From assembly GCA_900319355.1 (NCBI GenBank), contig ONOC01000012.1:1-32389 (forward strand): a stretch of 32,389 bases of DNA, written 5' to 3'. Both the position numbers and the translations under genes were made by a program. Under the pieces are notes generated by a model. It was not told the DNA's origin, made no database searches, and was given only the letters and a program-made list of their open reading frames with translations. Source of the stretch: an uncultured Eubacteriales bacterium (GTDB lineage: Bacteria; Bacillota; Clostridia; Lachnospirales; Lachnospiraceae). Position 1 is the first letter of the stretch. The number at the start of each line of letters is the position of its first letter. This document shows positions 8,927 through 17,600 of the stretch, one piece after another.

Positions 8927-9688
8927 GTTAACGGAGAAACGGAGCAGTTCCCACCTCGAAGAGATATTCAGCTTCCTGTAGATATTCTGGAAATGCTTCT
9001 GCAGCGTGTGCTCCTTGATGCCCAGTTCCTCGCAGATCTCCGGATTGGACTTTGCCAGAAAAATCAGCGTCAGGATCTCGGTCTCCTTCGGCGTCATGTG
9101 AACGCGGTTTGTGATCTCCTCGACGGCGCTGTTTACCGTTGCCGCGCTGTCCTCTTCGCGGAAATATTTGTAGAAAACCGTATTCAGATGGCGGCTCAGT
9201 GCTTTCAGAATATATACATTTTCATCTGAAAACTGTCCCTTTTCCTTCGTGCGGAACAGCGTCATCAGTGCAATCATATCCTGCCCGCTCCGGATCAGAA
9301 TCTGAAGCATATCGTAGATGTTGAAATTCCGGTAGCAGTCCCGGTAGATTTTTGAATGAAGGCGCTCACGCTCAGGCTGCAGACTGGAGATGCGGACAAC
9401 CGCGTTTTCACCGTTCAGCGCGATTCTTCTGCCGATATCATCCGGATAAGCGTCCAGATACTTCTTCTCCGCCTTCATAAAGGCGCTCGGCTCACAGTAA
9501 AAATCAACGGTCTTCACCTTTTCTCCGCTGTTCCGGTCAAACAGAAGAATGCTGGCATAATCGTGAGGAACCAGCTGCTTCATGTGGTCAAGAAGTTCAG
9601 ATCTCATCTCGTTGAAATCGGCTGCCGTGTAAATTGAATATAATGTATCATCATATAATGAAAAATGATCCATCTCTTTCATCTCCAT
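8891..9688 (-). CDS. LuxR-family transcriptional regulator with a GAF-like sensor region
   Basis: 265 residues from the ATG at 9688. A further in-frame region upstream runs through the neighbouring terminator and is not used. GGGAGG lies just ahead of this ATG and of a second ATG six bases on. Residues about 10-170 resemble a GAF-like sensor fold (YASILLFDRNSG, then MIALMTLFRTKEKGQFSDENVYIL). Residues 198-252 form a LuxR/GerE helix-turn-helix: MTPKETEILTLIFLAKSNPEI, then LGIKEHTLQKHFQNIYRKL. Probably a cytoplasmic one-component regulator; its ligand and targets are unknown. The end of the gene, including the stop codon, lies in a 39-bp tandem repeat. The adjacent MBL gene is a possible target. 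Confidence 0.88.
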   Translation of the reverse strand: MEMKEMDHFSLYDDTLYSIYTAADFNEMRSELLDHMKQLVPHDYASILLFDRNSGEKVKTVDFYCEPSAFMKAEKKYLDAYPDDIGRRIALNGENAVVRISSLQPERERLHSKIYRDCYRNFNIYDMLQILIRSGQDMIALMTLFRTKEKGQFSDENVYILKALSRHLNTVFYKYFREEDSAATVNSAVEEITNRVHMTPKETEILTLIFLAKSNPEICEELGIKEHTLQKHFQNIYRKLNISSRWELLRFSVNAGTTGIIGRAG

Positions 9689-9737
9689 AGTGCCTCCCGC
9701 ATGTAACGTATCAGGTGCACGGCCTCTGCGTACACAT

Positions 9738-9773
9738 AAAAAAAGGGCATTTCCATCGCGAATGGAAATGCCC
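9738..9773 (-). terminator. Rho-independent terminator of the pap gene
   Basis: A perfect 12-bp stem (9745-9756 with 9762-9773) closes a 5-nt loop and is followed on the minus strand by seven Ts. It lies about 56 bp past the pap stop codon. Confidence 0.93.
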
Positions 9774-9829
9774 CGTTGCATCTATAACAAGTATATTAGC
9801 GCAGTTTCTGGAAAAAATCCAGTACGTTT

Positions 9830-11320
9830 TTACAGATTCTTTTCCTTTTCCCGGCAGGCCTTTCTGATCTCACGGATCACAATCTTCAGCGCCTTGATTC
9901 TCGCATACTTCTTATCCACGGATTCCAGAATGTACCACGGCGCAAAAGAGGTGTTCGTCTTCTGCAGCATCTCGTTGACAGCGTCCTCGTACTGCGGCCA
10001 CTTCTCGCGGTTCCTCCAGTCCTCGTCCGTGATCTTCCACTGCTTCTCCGGTGTGTTCTGTCTGTCCTGGAAGCGCTTCAGCTGTGTCTCGTTGTCAATC
10101 TGCACCCAGAACTTGATCACAACGGCGCCCCAGCTGTGGAGCTCGTTCTCAAACTCGTTGATCTCATTGTAGGCGCGCTGCCAGTCATTCTCCGAGCAGA
10201 AGCCCTCGAGGCGCTCCACCATCACGCGGCCGTACCAGGTGCGGTCGAAGATGGCGATGTGGCCGTCCTTCGGCAGTCTGTTCCAGAAACGCCACAGGAA
10301 ATGACGTGCCTTTTCATGCGGCTCCGGGCTCGCGATCGGATGGACCTCGTAGCCCCTCGGATCGAGCGCTGCGGCAATCCTCTTGATATTCCCGCCCTTT
10401 CCAGCGGCATCCCAGCCCTCGTATCCTATAATGACAGGGATACGCAGTCTGTACAGACGGTTGTGGAGCTCTCCGAGCTCCTTCTGCAGCTTCTTCAGCT
10501 CCGTCCGGTATTCCTCTTCCGTCATGGTCTTGTCAGCAAGAGAGATATCCGCAAGCTTCGGAACCGGCTCCAGCGGGAACGTATTCTGCAGAATCGGTGC
10601 GGCGAGCGCCTGATTTTTCAGTGCGGTATCGATGCCCTGATTCAGGAAGCGCAGAACCTGAAGCTCCGCCCACTTGCGGTCGCCGGCATCAATGATATAC
10701 CAGGGTGCCACCGAGCGGTTCGTGTCCTCCAGATACCTGTCGTATACCTCAAGCGTCCTGTCATAATTCCTGTTCTGCATCACATCGGTTTCGCTGACAC
10801 GCCACTTCGTGTCCTTGTCGGCGGCAAGCGCATCAATCCTCTTCTTCTGTTCCTTCCGGCTGATATGGAAGAAAAACTTCATGATCAGGTAACCGTTGTC
10901 ATGGAGCGACCTCTCCGCCGTATTGATGCTGCTGATGCGCTGCTTGTAGAGCTTCTCATCGATTTTTCCGGTCAGCACACCCTCTGTTACTTCCTGCATC
11001 CAATATGTGTCGAAGAAGACAAATTTGCCTGCTTCCGGGATCTCCAGCATATAGCGGTACAGGAACGGATATCTCTTCTCCCGCTCCGTCGGCTCTGCCA
11101 TGGGCACAACCTTGAAAAATCTCGGATCGATATTCCTGATCACCTTGCCGATGATGCTGCCCTTTCCTGCCGCACCCCAGCCTTCGATGATCACCATCAC
11201 CGGGAGCTTTGCTTCCTTGATCTTCATCTGGTAACCGGCGAGCTGGTCCTTTGCCCTGTCCAGTTCTGCCCGCAGCTCTTCTTTGTCAGGCGGCGCCGCC
11301 TTTGCAAACTCCTTCAGCAT
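9830..11320 (-). CDS. pap: Polyphosphate:AMP phosphotransferase (two-domain PPK2)
   Basis: 496 residues with two fused PPK2 domains, the architecture of class II PPK2 enzymes, which phosphorylate AMP to ADP from polyphosphate. N-terminal domain: P-loop EGWGAAGKGS near 46-55. C-terminal domain: P-loop EGWDAAGKGG near 306, then FDRTWYGRVMVERLEG and the DEDWRNREKW lid. In this class the C-terminal domain is the active one. Consistent with that, the Walker B-like FDRTWYGR of the second domain reads FFDTYWMQE in the first, losing the Arg. ATG with GGAGG 9 nt upstream. Monocistronic: terminator downstream and about 300 bp of non-coding sequence upstream. Its role is probably energy salvage and nucleotide balance under stress. 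Confidence 0.93.
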   Translation of the reverse strand: MLKEFAKAAPPDKEELRAELDRAKDQLAGYQMKIKEAKLPVMVIIEGWGAAGKGSIIGKVIRNIDPRFFKVVPMAEPTEREKRYPFLYRYMLEIPEAGKFVFFDTYWMQEVTEGVLTGKIDEKLYKQRISSINTAERSLHDNGYLIMKFFFHISRKEQKKRIDALAADKDTKWRVSETDVMQNRNYDRTLEVYDRYLEDTNRSVAPWYIIDAGDRKWAELQVLRFLNQGIDTALKNQALAAPILQNTFPLEPVPKLADISLADKTMTEEEYRTELKKLQKELGELHNRLYRLRIPVIIGYEGWDAAGKGGNIKRIAAALDPRGYEVHPIASPEPHEKARHFLWRFWNRLPKDGHIAIFDRTWYGRVMVERLEGFCSENDWQRAYNEINEFENELHSWGAVVIKFWVQIDNETQLKRFQDRQNTPEKQWKITDEDWRNREKWPQYEDAVNEMLQKTNTSFAPWYILESVDKKYARIKALKIVIREIRKACREKEKNL

Positions 11321-11620
11321 CTCTGCACACCTCCGTATTCTCCCCGAATCACACTGTTCTGTTCAGCAGGCTCCTCCGCCTGCCTGTCGACATTTAATGG
11401 TATAATTTTATCATATATTCTGAAAATATGCCATACTTCGGCGATTTTTTGTGCATTTTGCCACACTGTGTCAGAGGACGCAAAAAGAGGGAAGCCTCAC
11501 GGCTTCCCTCTGTCTCAGCATATGATCTGTTTTTCAGCATCAGATCTGTTTGCGGTCATCGCACCGGATGCAGCAGTCAGGCTTAATACAGCCCTGTGGC
11601 ATCTTGCAGGATATAGATGT
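11321..11620. other. 300-bp gap between the radical SAM gene and pap
   Basis: No gene seen. It holds the terminator at 11481-11511. Near 11400-11430 lies an A+T-rich stretch with TATA-like boxes that may be the pap promoter, though no confident -35/-10 pair is seen. A small stem near 11370-11390 (GCAGGC with GCCTGC) lies in the pap leader. Confidence 0.4.
11481..11511 (-). terminator. Rho-independent terminator of the radical SAM gene
   Basis: AGAGGGAAGCC (11486-11496) pairs with GGCTTCCCTCT (11501-11511) around a TCAC loop, an 11-bp perfect stem. On the minus strand it is followed by TTTTTG. It lies about 110 bp past the stop of the radical SAM gene. Confidence 0.9.
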
Positions 11621-13093
11621 TTACTTCGCTGCTTCCTGCAGATGCTCAAATGCAGCCAGCTCCGGATGCTCCCGTTTTTCTTTGGTGTAGTTCTCGTATG
11701 TCGGCTTCTTGTGCGTCTCGGACGCCCAGATTCTGTCTGCCACCGGCTTCCATGCCTTTGCATAGTCCTGGCACTTTGCCTCGAGCTCGTCTACTTCCTC
11801 GGGTGCCTCCTCGTTCGTCTGATGCGCACCGGATTCCCTGACCATCTTCGGAAGAAGCTCCGGATTCTCCAGCATCGGACACGGTCTCAGATGGTTCCTG
11901 TTGAACGGCTGTCCCTCATGATACAGCTTGAACAGCGGGCTCTGCAGCATCTCGAGTACGGAATTCTCATGAATGTTCGTGTTCGAGAAATGGATGAATA
12001 CGCAGGGTTCCGCGTCGCCGCTGGAATTAATATGGAAGTAATTTCTTCCGCCTGCGATACATCCGCCTACATATTCGCCGTCATTCTGGAAATCCATCGG
12101 ATAGAACTGAATATCGCTCTCGTTCGACCGGATATAGCGGATTCTGTCGATCATGTAGGTTCTCTGCTCCGGTGTCGGCATCAGAGACGGTACGGCATTC
12201 TTGCCGACAGGCATGTAATGGAAGTAGAAGCCGAACTTGGCGCCCTTCTCCTCCAGCAGATGGAAGAAGTCATCGCTCGTCACAGCTTCGATGTTTGCCC
12301 TCGTGTAGCAGATAGAAGTACCGAAGAGAATACCGTATTTCTTCAGCAGATCCATGGCCTTCATGACGGCTGCGTAATGGCCCTCGCCGCGGCGTGCGTC
12401 GTTCGTATCCGGCGTACCCTCGATGGACAGGAAGAACGTCATGTTGCCGAGTTTCTGAAGCTCCTGTACAAATTCCTCGTCGATCAGTGTTGAGTTTGAG
12501 AATGCCGCGAAATAGCAGTCGCGGTGCTTCTTCAGCAGACGCAGGATATCTTTCTTGCGGACCATCGGCTCTCCGCCGGTCATCAGGTACAGATAGGTGC
12601 CGAGCTCCTTGCCCTGTGTAACAATCTTGTCCATGTCCTCGAAGGACAGGTTGTTCTTGTGACCATAGGTTCCGGACCAGCATCCCGCACAGTGCATATT
12701 GCACGCAGAGGTAGGGTCAAACAGAATCAGCCACGGAATATTGCAGTCATATTTCTCACGGTTCTCACGGATCATCTTCGTGCCGCGGAGAAACGCCTCA
12801 TATCCGAGGTTCAGGATCGTCATCTTGGCGAAATTCGGATCTACTTCATCGATAACCTTATCAATAAACTTTATCCAGCGGCTGTCCGGATTCATCAGGT
12901 CTTTCTTTACCTGCTCCAGCTTCTCATTGGGAAAAGCGGTCTTGCCGAAATATTTCTGGGTCAGATCTGCAATTTTGCAGTAAGACTCACGTTTATTCTC
13001 TGTATTCTTCAGATCTTTCAGAATGCCGTCGATCAGTGCACCGACAGCAGCTCTTTCTGCGTTGTGTTTTACGGTTGCAAGTGTTGAAGCCAT
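11621..13093 (-). CDS. Radical SAM protein of unknown function with a SPASM-like C-terminal region
   Basis: 490 residues from the ATG at 13093, 10 nt after AAGGAGG; a TTG two codons earlier is a poorer start. The radical SAM cluster motif CxxxCxxC is C131, C135, C138 in CNMHCAGC. It is followed by the SAM-binding TGGEP and a TIM-barrel continuation (FFLSIEGTPDTND). About 130 residues precede the motif, more than in small members. The C-terminal region has further cysteines (GGCIAGG, AEPCVF, RPCPM) and the FHINSSGDAEPC pattern typical of SPASM or twitch auxiliary-cluster domains, suggesting action on a peptide or protein. No precursor peptide gene is visible next to it. It is a separate unit with its own promoter and terminator. 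Function not recognised. Confidence 0.85.
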   Translation of the reverse strand: MASTLATVKHNAERAAVGALIDGILKDLKNTENKRESYCKIADLTQKYFGKTAFPNEKLEQVKKDLMNPDSRWIKFIDKVIDEVDPNFAKMTILNLGYEAFLRGTKMIRENREKYDCNIPWLILFDPTSACNMHCAGCWSGTYGHKNNLSFEDMDKIVTQGKELGTYLYLMTGGEPMVRKKDILRLLKKHRDCYFAAFSNSTLIDEEFVQELQKLGNMTFFLSIEGTPDTNDARRGEGHYAAVMKAMDLLKKYGILFGTSICYTRANIEAVTSDDFFHLLEEKGAKFGFYFHYMPVGKNAVPSLMPTPEQRTYMIDRIRYIRSNESDIQFYPMDFQNDGEYVGGCIAGGRNYFHINSSGDAEPCVFIHFSNTNIHENSVLEMLQSPLFKLYHEGQPFNRNHLRPCPMLENPELLPKMVRESGAHQTNEEAPEEVDELEAKCQDYAKAWKPVADRIWASETHKKPTYENYTKEKREHPELAAFEHLQEAAK

Positions 13094-13141
13094 AACCAAG
13101 ATTCCTCCTTACAAAAGCCCCTTGTCTCTTGTTCAGAAGGA

Positions 13142-13170
13142 ATTATAAAAGGTTTAAACAGGCAAGTCCA
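13142..13170 (-). promoter_or_regulatory. Promoter of the radical SAM gene
   Basis: The minus strand has TGGACT (13170-13165), a 17-bp spacer and a perfect TATAAT (13147-13142), about 50 bp upstream of the ATG. The rest of the 13094-13276 gap holds no gene. A GC-rich imperfect hairpin near 13245-13270 follows the asnB stop but has no T-run. Confidence 0.75.
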
Positions 13171-13276
13171 CAGGACACTCCGCTTAATCTGTCCCAAAAA
13201 TCCGATGGTTTTCCCACTTCACAGATTCTGTTACCCTGATAAGGGACGGTCCCCCGGAAGTCCCGGGTACCACACG

Positions 13277-15202
13277 TCAGACCGCATTGTTCATCGTGAC
13301 ATTGCGGTTATTCTTTCTGGCTTTCTCAAAAGCAAGTTCATCATCCATTGTGACGCTGCAGCCGCCCTCCGTGAAGTATTCTCTGTACCACAGAAGGAAC
13401 ATGTAGACGATCCAGATGTGTCTCGCATAATCTTCTTTCCCGGACTTGTGGTCGTCGAGGATTCTGACAAGCACATCCGTGTTGAAGAACTTCTCCGCAA
13501 CGCTGCTGGTAAATTCTTCCTTCACAATCTGGTAATACTTATCCTGACGCAGCCATACGCGGATCGGCACAGGGAAGCCGAGTTTCTTCTTGGCCGCCTG
13601 CTGATCGGACAGATAGCGGTGCGCCGCCTCACGGAAGCAGACCTTTGTGTTCTTATCCGTCACCTTCTCTGAGAGCGGGATGCGCTTTGCCAGGCTGAAA
13701 ACTTCACGGTCAAGGAACGGCACGCGGCTCTCGATCGAGTGCGCCATGCTCATCTTGTCCGCCTTCAGAAGGATGTCGCCGACCAGCCAGAAATTGAGGT
13801 CGATGTACTGCATCTTTTCCGTATCCTTCAGATGGTGCATTTCTGCCCTGTCATAGTACGGCTTCGTAAGCGACATCGGCGTAAAGCCGGGCGTCGTATG
13901 CTTCAGCAAGGCATTGCGGAGCTTCATGTCATAGACATTGGCGTTTCCGATAAAACGCTCCTCTACGTTCTTCGATCCGCGGATCAGGAAGCTCTTTCCC
14001 TTCGGATGACCGGGGATTCTGGAGACAAGCGAAGCCACTCCCTTACGGAATCCCGCCGGCAGCTTCTCGTAACCCGCCAGTGACATCGGTTCATGATAGA
14101 TCGTATAGCCGCCGAAAAATTCATCGCTTCCCTCTCCTGACAGAATAACCTTGACGTCCTTCGCCGCTTCACGGTCGACGAAATAGAGGGCCGAAGCAGA
14201 CGCATCGGCGAGCGGCTCATCCATGTAATACTGAATTCTCGGCAGTTCCGCCCAGTATTCATCCGTGGAAATGATTTTGCTGATATTTCTGATGCCGAGT
14301 GACGCTGACAGTTCCTGCGCGTACGGGATCTCATTGTAGGTCTCGTAATCGAAGCCGACCGTATAGGTCCTCGAACCGTGGAACTGCGTGGCCACATAAC
14401 TGGAATCGACGCCGCTGGAGAGAAGCGAAGCTACCTCCACATCGGAAACCATGTGATAGCGGATGGATTCCTGCATCACGCGGTCGATCTCATCGATCAG
14501 CTCGTCATGGCTGTACGGCTCATCAGACGGCTCGAGCATCGGGTCGAAATAGCGGGTGATCTCTGCCTTCCCGTCCTTCCAGATCATATAGTGACCGGCG
14601 CCGAGCTTGAAGATTCCCTTAAAAAAGGTCTCGGGAAGTACGGAATATTCAAATGACAGATACTGCTCCAGTGCCTCGAGATTTACTTCGCGGTGATAAG
14701 CCGGATATTCCAGAATGCTCTTGATCTCCGACGCAAAAATCAGCTGGCCGCCGATCTCCGTGTAGTAAAAAGGCTTGATGCCGAACATGTCGCGCGCGGC
14801 GAACAGCTCCTTTTTATGCGCATCCCACAGGGCAAAGGCAAACATGCCGCGGAGTCTGTCGAGCATGGAAACGCCCCACTCCTCGTACCCGTGGATCAGG
14901 ACCTCCGTGTCGGAAGTTCCGGTAAACACATGGCCGGACGTCTTCAGTTCTTCCTTCAGTTCCTTATAATTGTAGATCTCGCCGTTGAAGACACAGACAA
15001 GGCTCCTGTCCTCATTGAACATGGGCTGGCTTCCGGTATCGGTCAGGTCGATGATGGACAGACGTCTGTGGCCAAGCGCCACATCCGGCGTGATATACTG
15101 TCCGCCGCCGTCCGGTCCACGATGAATCATGCGGTTCATCATTGCCGTAAGAACCTGCTTCTGGTCAACATCTGTTCCTGTAAATCCGCAAATTCCGCAC
15201 AT
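13277..15202 (-). CDS. asnB: Asparagine synthetase B (glutamine-hydrolysing)
   Basis: 641 residues. Converts aspartate, glutamine and ATP to asparagine. The start is fixed by the N-terminal nucleophile: the ATG at 15202 gives MCGICGF with Cys2 exposed after Met removal. The frame continues upstream but cannot be the start. N-terminal class II glutamine amidotransferase domain (RGPDGGGQYI, NGEIYNYKEL, GTSDTEVL), then the synthetase domain with pyrophosphate loop LLSSGVDSSYVA, LSGEGSDEFFGGY and a C-terminal KADKMSMAHSIESRVPFLD. AGAGGA lies upstream as Shine-Dalgarno, and a promoter lies about 100 bp upstream. Members with this length and domain order are sometimes amidotransferases for other substrates, so aspartate specificity is probable rather than proved. 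Confidence 0.95.
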   Translation of the reverse strand: MCGICGFTGTDVDQKQVLTAMMNRMIHRGPDGGGQYITPDVALGHRRLSIIDLTDTGSQPMFNEDRSLVCVFNGEIYNYKELKEELKTSGHVFTGTSDTEVLIHGYEEWGVSMLDRLRGMFAFALWDAHKKELFAARDMFGIKPFYYTEIGGQLIFASEIKSILEYPAYHREVNLEALEQYLSFEYSVLPETFFKGIFKLGAGHYMIWKDGKAEITRYFDPMLEPSDEPYSHDELIDEIDRVMQESIRYHMVSDVEVASLLSSGVDSSYVATQFHGSRTYTVGFDYETYNEIPYAQELSASLGIRNISKIISTDEYWAELPRIQYYMDEPLADASASALYFVDREAAKDVKVILSGEGSDEFFGGYTIYHEPMSLAGYEKLPAGFRKGVASLVSRIPGHPKGKSFLIRGSKNVEERFIGNANVYDMKLRNALLKHTTPGFTPMSLTKPYYDRAEMHHLKDTEKMQYIDLNFWLVGDILLKADKMSMAHSIESRVPFLDREVFSLAKRIPLSEKVTDKNTKVCFREAAHRYLSDQQAAKKKLGFPVPIRVWLRQDKYYQIVKEEFTSSVAEKFFNTDVLVRILDDHKSGKEDYARHIWIVYMFLLWYREYFTEGGCSVTMDDELAFEKARKNNRNVTMNNAV

Positions 15203-15305
15203 GGCAGTTCCTCTTTTCTGTAATTTCCACAGTGCAGACGGTGCTGTACTGTTCAGGTCCCCGCGCAATGCTGCCTGCATAAAGCCCGTCTGATCGTATC
15301 ACAGT

Positions 15306-15335
15306 ATTATACGGTTGCTTCCTGTCTCACTTCAA
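15306..15335 (-). promoter_or_regulatory. Promoter of asnB
   Basis: The minus strand has TTGAAG (15335-15330), an 18-bp spacer and TATAAT (15311-15306), about 104 bp upstream of the asnB start. The intervening leader shows no T-box-like structure. Upstream (15340-15420) is GC-rich non-coding sequence sharing a 19-bp motif (17 of 19 identical) with the element near 17621-17639. Confidence 0.75.
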
Positions 15336-15422
15336 GTACTTAATAATAAGGTAATGCAGTCACAGTCGCGCACAGAGGGGGTTCTGACGCGACGCGCTCC
15401 CGCTTGTCTGACCCATAACATT

Positions 15423-15452
15423 AAAAGGCGCCCGCGCAGATGCGCGGACGCC
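15423..15452 (-). terminator. Rho-independent terminator of the purine permease gene
   Basis: GGCGCCCGCGCA (15427-15438) pairs with TGCGCGGACGCC (15441-15452), a 12-bp stem with one imperfect pair that is G-U in the minus-strand RNA. TTTT follows on minus. It lies 22 bp past the permease stop codon. Confidence 0.88.
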
Positions 15453-15474
15453 GTGATGAACTGTGAATGACGAA

Positions 15475-16839
15475 TTACATAAATCCGGTAACCAGGCTTA
15501 CAATTCTGAGGCAGAACAGAGCAAAGATGACCCACATGACAGGGCTGACATCCTTTGCCTTGCCCTCAAATACCTTGAGGATAACCCAGGACAGAATACC
15601 GAACATGATACCGGTTGCGATAGAGTACGCCAGCGGCATCATGACAAGTGCCATATAGGCCGCCGCCGTATCGGCGACATCACCGTCAAATTCAATCTTC
15701 TTTGCGGAGGATACCATCAGCATGCCGACGTAGATCAGTGCCGGCGCGGTGGCGAAGCTCGGAATGGCAAGGAAAATCGGGGACAGGAACAGTGAAACAA
15801 GGAACATGCATCCTGTCACAACGGCCGTCAGACCGGTGCGTCCGCCGGCAGCAACACCTGCGCTGGACTCAACGAAGGAAGTGATCGTGGAAGTACCGAG
15901 GCAGGCACCTACGCAGGTACCGATGGCATCGGACATCAGGACACGTCCTACACGCGGAAGATTGCCGTTCTCGTCAAGCAGTCCTGCCTTGTCAGCGACA
16001 CCGACAACGGTTCCTACGGTATCGAACAGATCGACATACAGGAAGCTGAACATGATGGCAATGAACTGAACCAGGTGCTCGCCTGCCCAGGCGAAGTTGA
16101 ACTTGAATGCGGTATTGGCGATGCCGCCAAGCTGCAGACCCTGTGAGAAATCAGGGAATACGCTGTATACGCCGTTCTCAACGTCAACGACATACCAGCC
16201 GCCCAGCTGTGCGAACATGCCGAGAATCCATGTAATGATGATGCCGATCAGAACGGATCCTTTTACATGATAGTGCTCAAGAATCAGGATGATCAGGAAA
16301 CCGATCAGCGCCAGCGCTACATCCGGATGGGAAAAATCACCGAGGGCAACCTTGGTGGAATCGCTGGCAACGATGATGTTCGCATTCTGCATGCCGATGA
16401 ATGCGACAAACAGACCGATGCCGGCGGAAATTCCGTTCTTGAGGTTCTGCGGAATACCGTTGATGATCCGCTCACGTACCTTGAAGATAGAAAGGATAAT
16501 GAAAATGATACCTTCAATGAAGACTGCCGTCAGGCAGATCGTGAAGGCATCTGCCTCACCGCCGAGCTCTCCCAGACATACCGTGTACGCGAAGTACGCG
16601 TTCAGTCCGAGTCCTGCGGAAAGCGCAATCGGGTAATTTGCCCAGAAGCCCATGATAAAGGTGGCAATGGCGGAAGCAATAGCTGTCGCTACGAATACAC
16701 CGCTTCTGTCCATGACATTGCCGAGGATGTTGGGGTTTACAGCGAGAATGTAGGCCATGGTCAGGAATGTGGTCAGACCTGCGATGACCTCTGTCCGCAC
16801 GGTAGTGCCGTGCTCCTTGAGTTGAAATAATTTCTCCAT
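15475..16839 (-). CDS. NCS2-family purine permease (AzgA/PbuG-like)
   Basis: 454 residues, polytopic inner-membrane transporter with about 12-14 hydrophobic segments. The AzgA/PbuG branch imports adenine, guanine or hypoxanthine with protons. Typical features: N-terminal LFQLKEHGTTVRTEVIAGLTTF-like start, MAYILAVNP, GLGLNAYFAYTV near residue 75-87, and the family's GTSTITSFVESSAG followed by AAGGRTGLTAVVTG near 310-340. The start is supported by the family's N-terminus but its nearest Shine-Dalgarno directly abuts the ATG. No purine riboswitch is recognisable in the leader, unlike many clostridial purine transporters. Separate unit; terminator downstream. Confidence 0.93.
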   Translation of the reverse strand: MEKLFQLKEHGTTVRTEVIAGLTTFLTMAYILAVNPNILGNVMDRSGVFVATAIASAIATFIMGFWANYPIALSAGLGLNAYFAYTVCLGELGGEADAFTICLTAVFIEGIIFIILSIFKVRERIINGIPQNLKNGISAGIGLFVAFIGMQNANIIVASDSTKVALGDFSHPDVALALIGFLIILILEHYHVKGSVLIGIIITWILGMFAQLGGWYVVDVENGVYSVFPDFSQGLQLGGIANTAFKFNFAWAGEHLVQFIAIMFSFLYVDLFDTVGTVVGVADKAGLLDENGNLPRVGRVLMSDAIGTCVGACLGTSTITSFVESSAGVAAGGRTGLTAVVTGCMFLVSLFLSPIFLAIPSFATAPALIYVGMLMVSSAKKIEFDGDVADTAAAYMALVMMPLAYSIATGIMFGILSWVILKVFEGKAKDVSPVMWVIFALFCLRIVSLVTGFM

Positions 16840-16846
16840 CTCCTTT

Positions 16847-16873
16847 GCCGGTCAGTTCAACCGGCCCCTCCTT
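16847..16873 (-). promoter_or_regulatory. Hairpin between two candidate Shine-Dalgarno sites of the permease gene
   Basis: Upstream of the ATG the minus strand reads AAGGAGGGG, then a stem GCCGGT/ACCGGC (16865-16860 with 16852-16847) with a 7-nt loop, then AAAGGAG fused to the ATG with no spacer. The second site is too close for normal initiation. The first is too far unless the hairpin forms. Folding could therefore control translation. Confidence 0.4.
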
Positions 16874-16892
16874 TGTATAATTTTATTTTTAA

Positions 16893-16921
16893 GGACCGGT
16901 GCCGCCATGACACCGCTGTCC
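16893..16921 (-). terminator. Hairpin after the small unknown gene, candidate terminator
   Basis: GGAC (16893-16896) plus CGGTG (16897-16901) pair with CACCG (16911-16915) plus GTCC (16918-16921), with a 2-nt bulge. On the minus strand an A/T-rich TTAAAAATAAAATT follows rather than a clean T-run. It lies between the stop of the upstream gene and the permease start, so it could be a weak terminator or attenuator. Confidence 0.45.
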
Positions 16922-16940
16922 ATAAAAATCCTTCCGCCGG

Positions 16941-17465
16941 TCAGAGCGAATAATCAAAGTCGGAACGGATGTGTTCCTTTTTCCAGTTCATCAGCATAAC
17001 CATCATCTCATAACAGCCGGTCCCGCGGAGCGTCCGCACCGCGTCATCAATGTTGTCTGCGGTGAAAACTCCGCCGTCACACAGAAGGCCGAGCACTTCC
17101 TGATTTTTCTCAGCGGCGGTCCTCTTCAGGATTTTTTCCAGATTTTCGGAAATTTTCTGTCTGAGTTCCGCCTGTTTCTCCGGCGTCAGATCCGTCGGAT
17201 ACCTCAGGCGCATCATCATCATGCCGGCACGTCTCGGGCTGATCCACGCGCTGTCCAGTGCCCGGTCGTACGCCATATAGTCATATGCCTTCCCGTTCTT
17301 CCCGAAGCCCGTGAGCAGCCGGTCCGTCAGCGTCTCATTCTCCACGGGAAAAATCACCGTATCTTCCGTGTCTCTGATCTCCGCCCGGTCATCGCCGGTC
17401 ACCCGGCAGTGCTGCAGGATCGCATCGCGGTCCTCTCTGCTGTCGATGAGCTCCTCAAGTTTCAT
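16941..17465 (-). CDS. Conserved-looking hypothetical protein, 174 residues
   Basis: Not recognised. Soluble and charged, with no signal peptide or membrane segment. It begins MKLEELIDSRED with AGAGG ahead of the ATG and a good promoter upstream, so the gene is probably real. The middle holds a run of four methionines (RRAGMMMMRLRY). Residues about 93-125 are a lysine/glutamate-rich helix (LTPEKQAELRQKISENLEKILKR, read in two parts). The C-terminal third (GGVFTADNIDDAVRTLRGTGCYEMMVMLMNWK) looks like a small helical repeat domain. It is transcribed alone, ahead of the purine permease gene, from which a weak hairpin separates it. No function is claimed. Confidence 0.7.
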   Translation of the reverse strand: MKLEELIDSREDRDAILQHCRVTGDDRAEIRDTEDTVIFPVENETLTDRLLTGFGKNGKAYDYMAYDRALDSAWISPRRAGMMMMRLRYPTDLTPEKQAELRQKISENLEKILKRTAAEKNQEVLGLLCDGGVFTADNIDDAVRTLRGTGCYEMMVMLMNWKKEHIRSDFDYSL

Positions 17466-17514
17466 GCCGACGCCTCTGATATATTATGACTGAAAACTGC
17501 AAAATTACGCCATC

Positions 17515-17542
17515 ATTATACACAATTTTCATTTCAATGCAA
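17515..17542 (-). promoter_or_regulatory. Promoter of the 174-residue unknown gene
   Basis: The minus strand has TTGCAT (17542-17537), a 16-bp spacer and TATAAT (17520-17515), about 50 bp upstream of the ATG. Confidence 0.75.
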
Positions 17543-17600
17543 TGAGAAATTCTTACAAAAGGATTACAGGTTACTGTTCACTCTTTGCCAGCCACTGTCA

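Noticed and set aside
9689..9781. Longer N-terminus for the LuxR-type regulator
   Set aside because: The extra 31 codons run through the pap terminator and the added residues do not resemble the family.
10136..12493. 785-codon open frame on plus, opposite pap and the radical SAM gene
   Set aside because: It spans two well-supported minus-strand genes and their terminator; the product is Leu/Arg/His-rich antisense-like sequence with no domain.
15203..15335. T-box leader for asnB
   Set aside because: The leader from the predicted start is too short and lacks the conserved T-box sequence and a terminator.
16840..16940. Purine riboswitch upstream of the NCS2 permease
   Set aside because: Only about 100 bp, and the conserved loop-loop elements of the purine aptamer are not recognisable.
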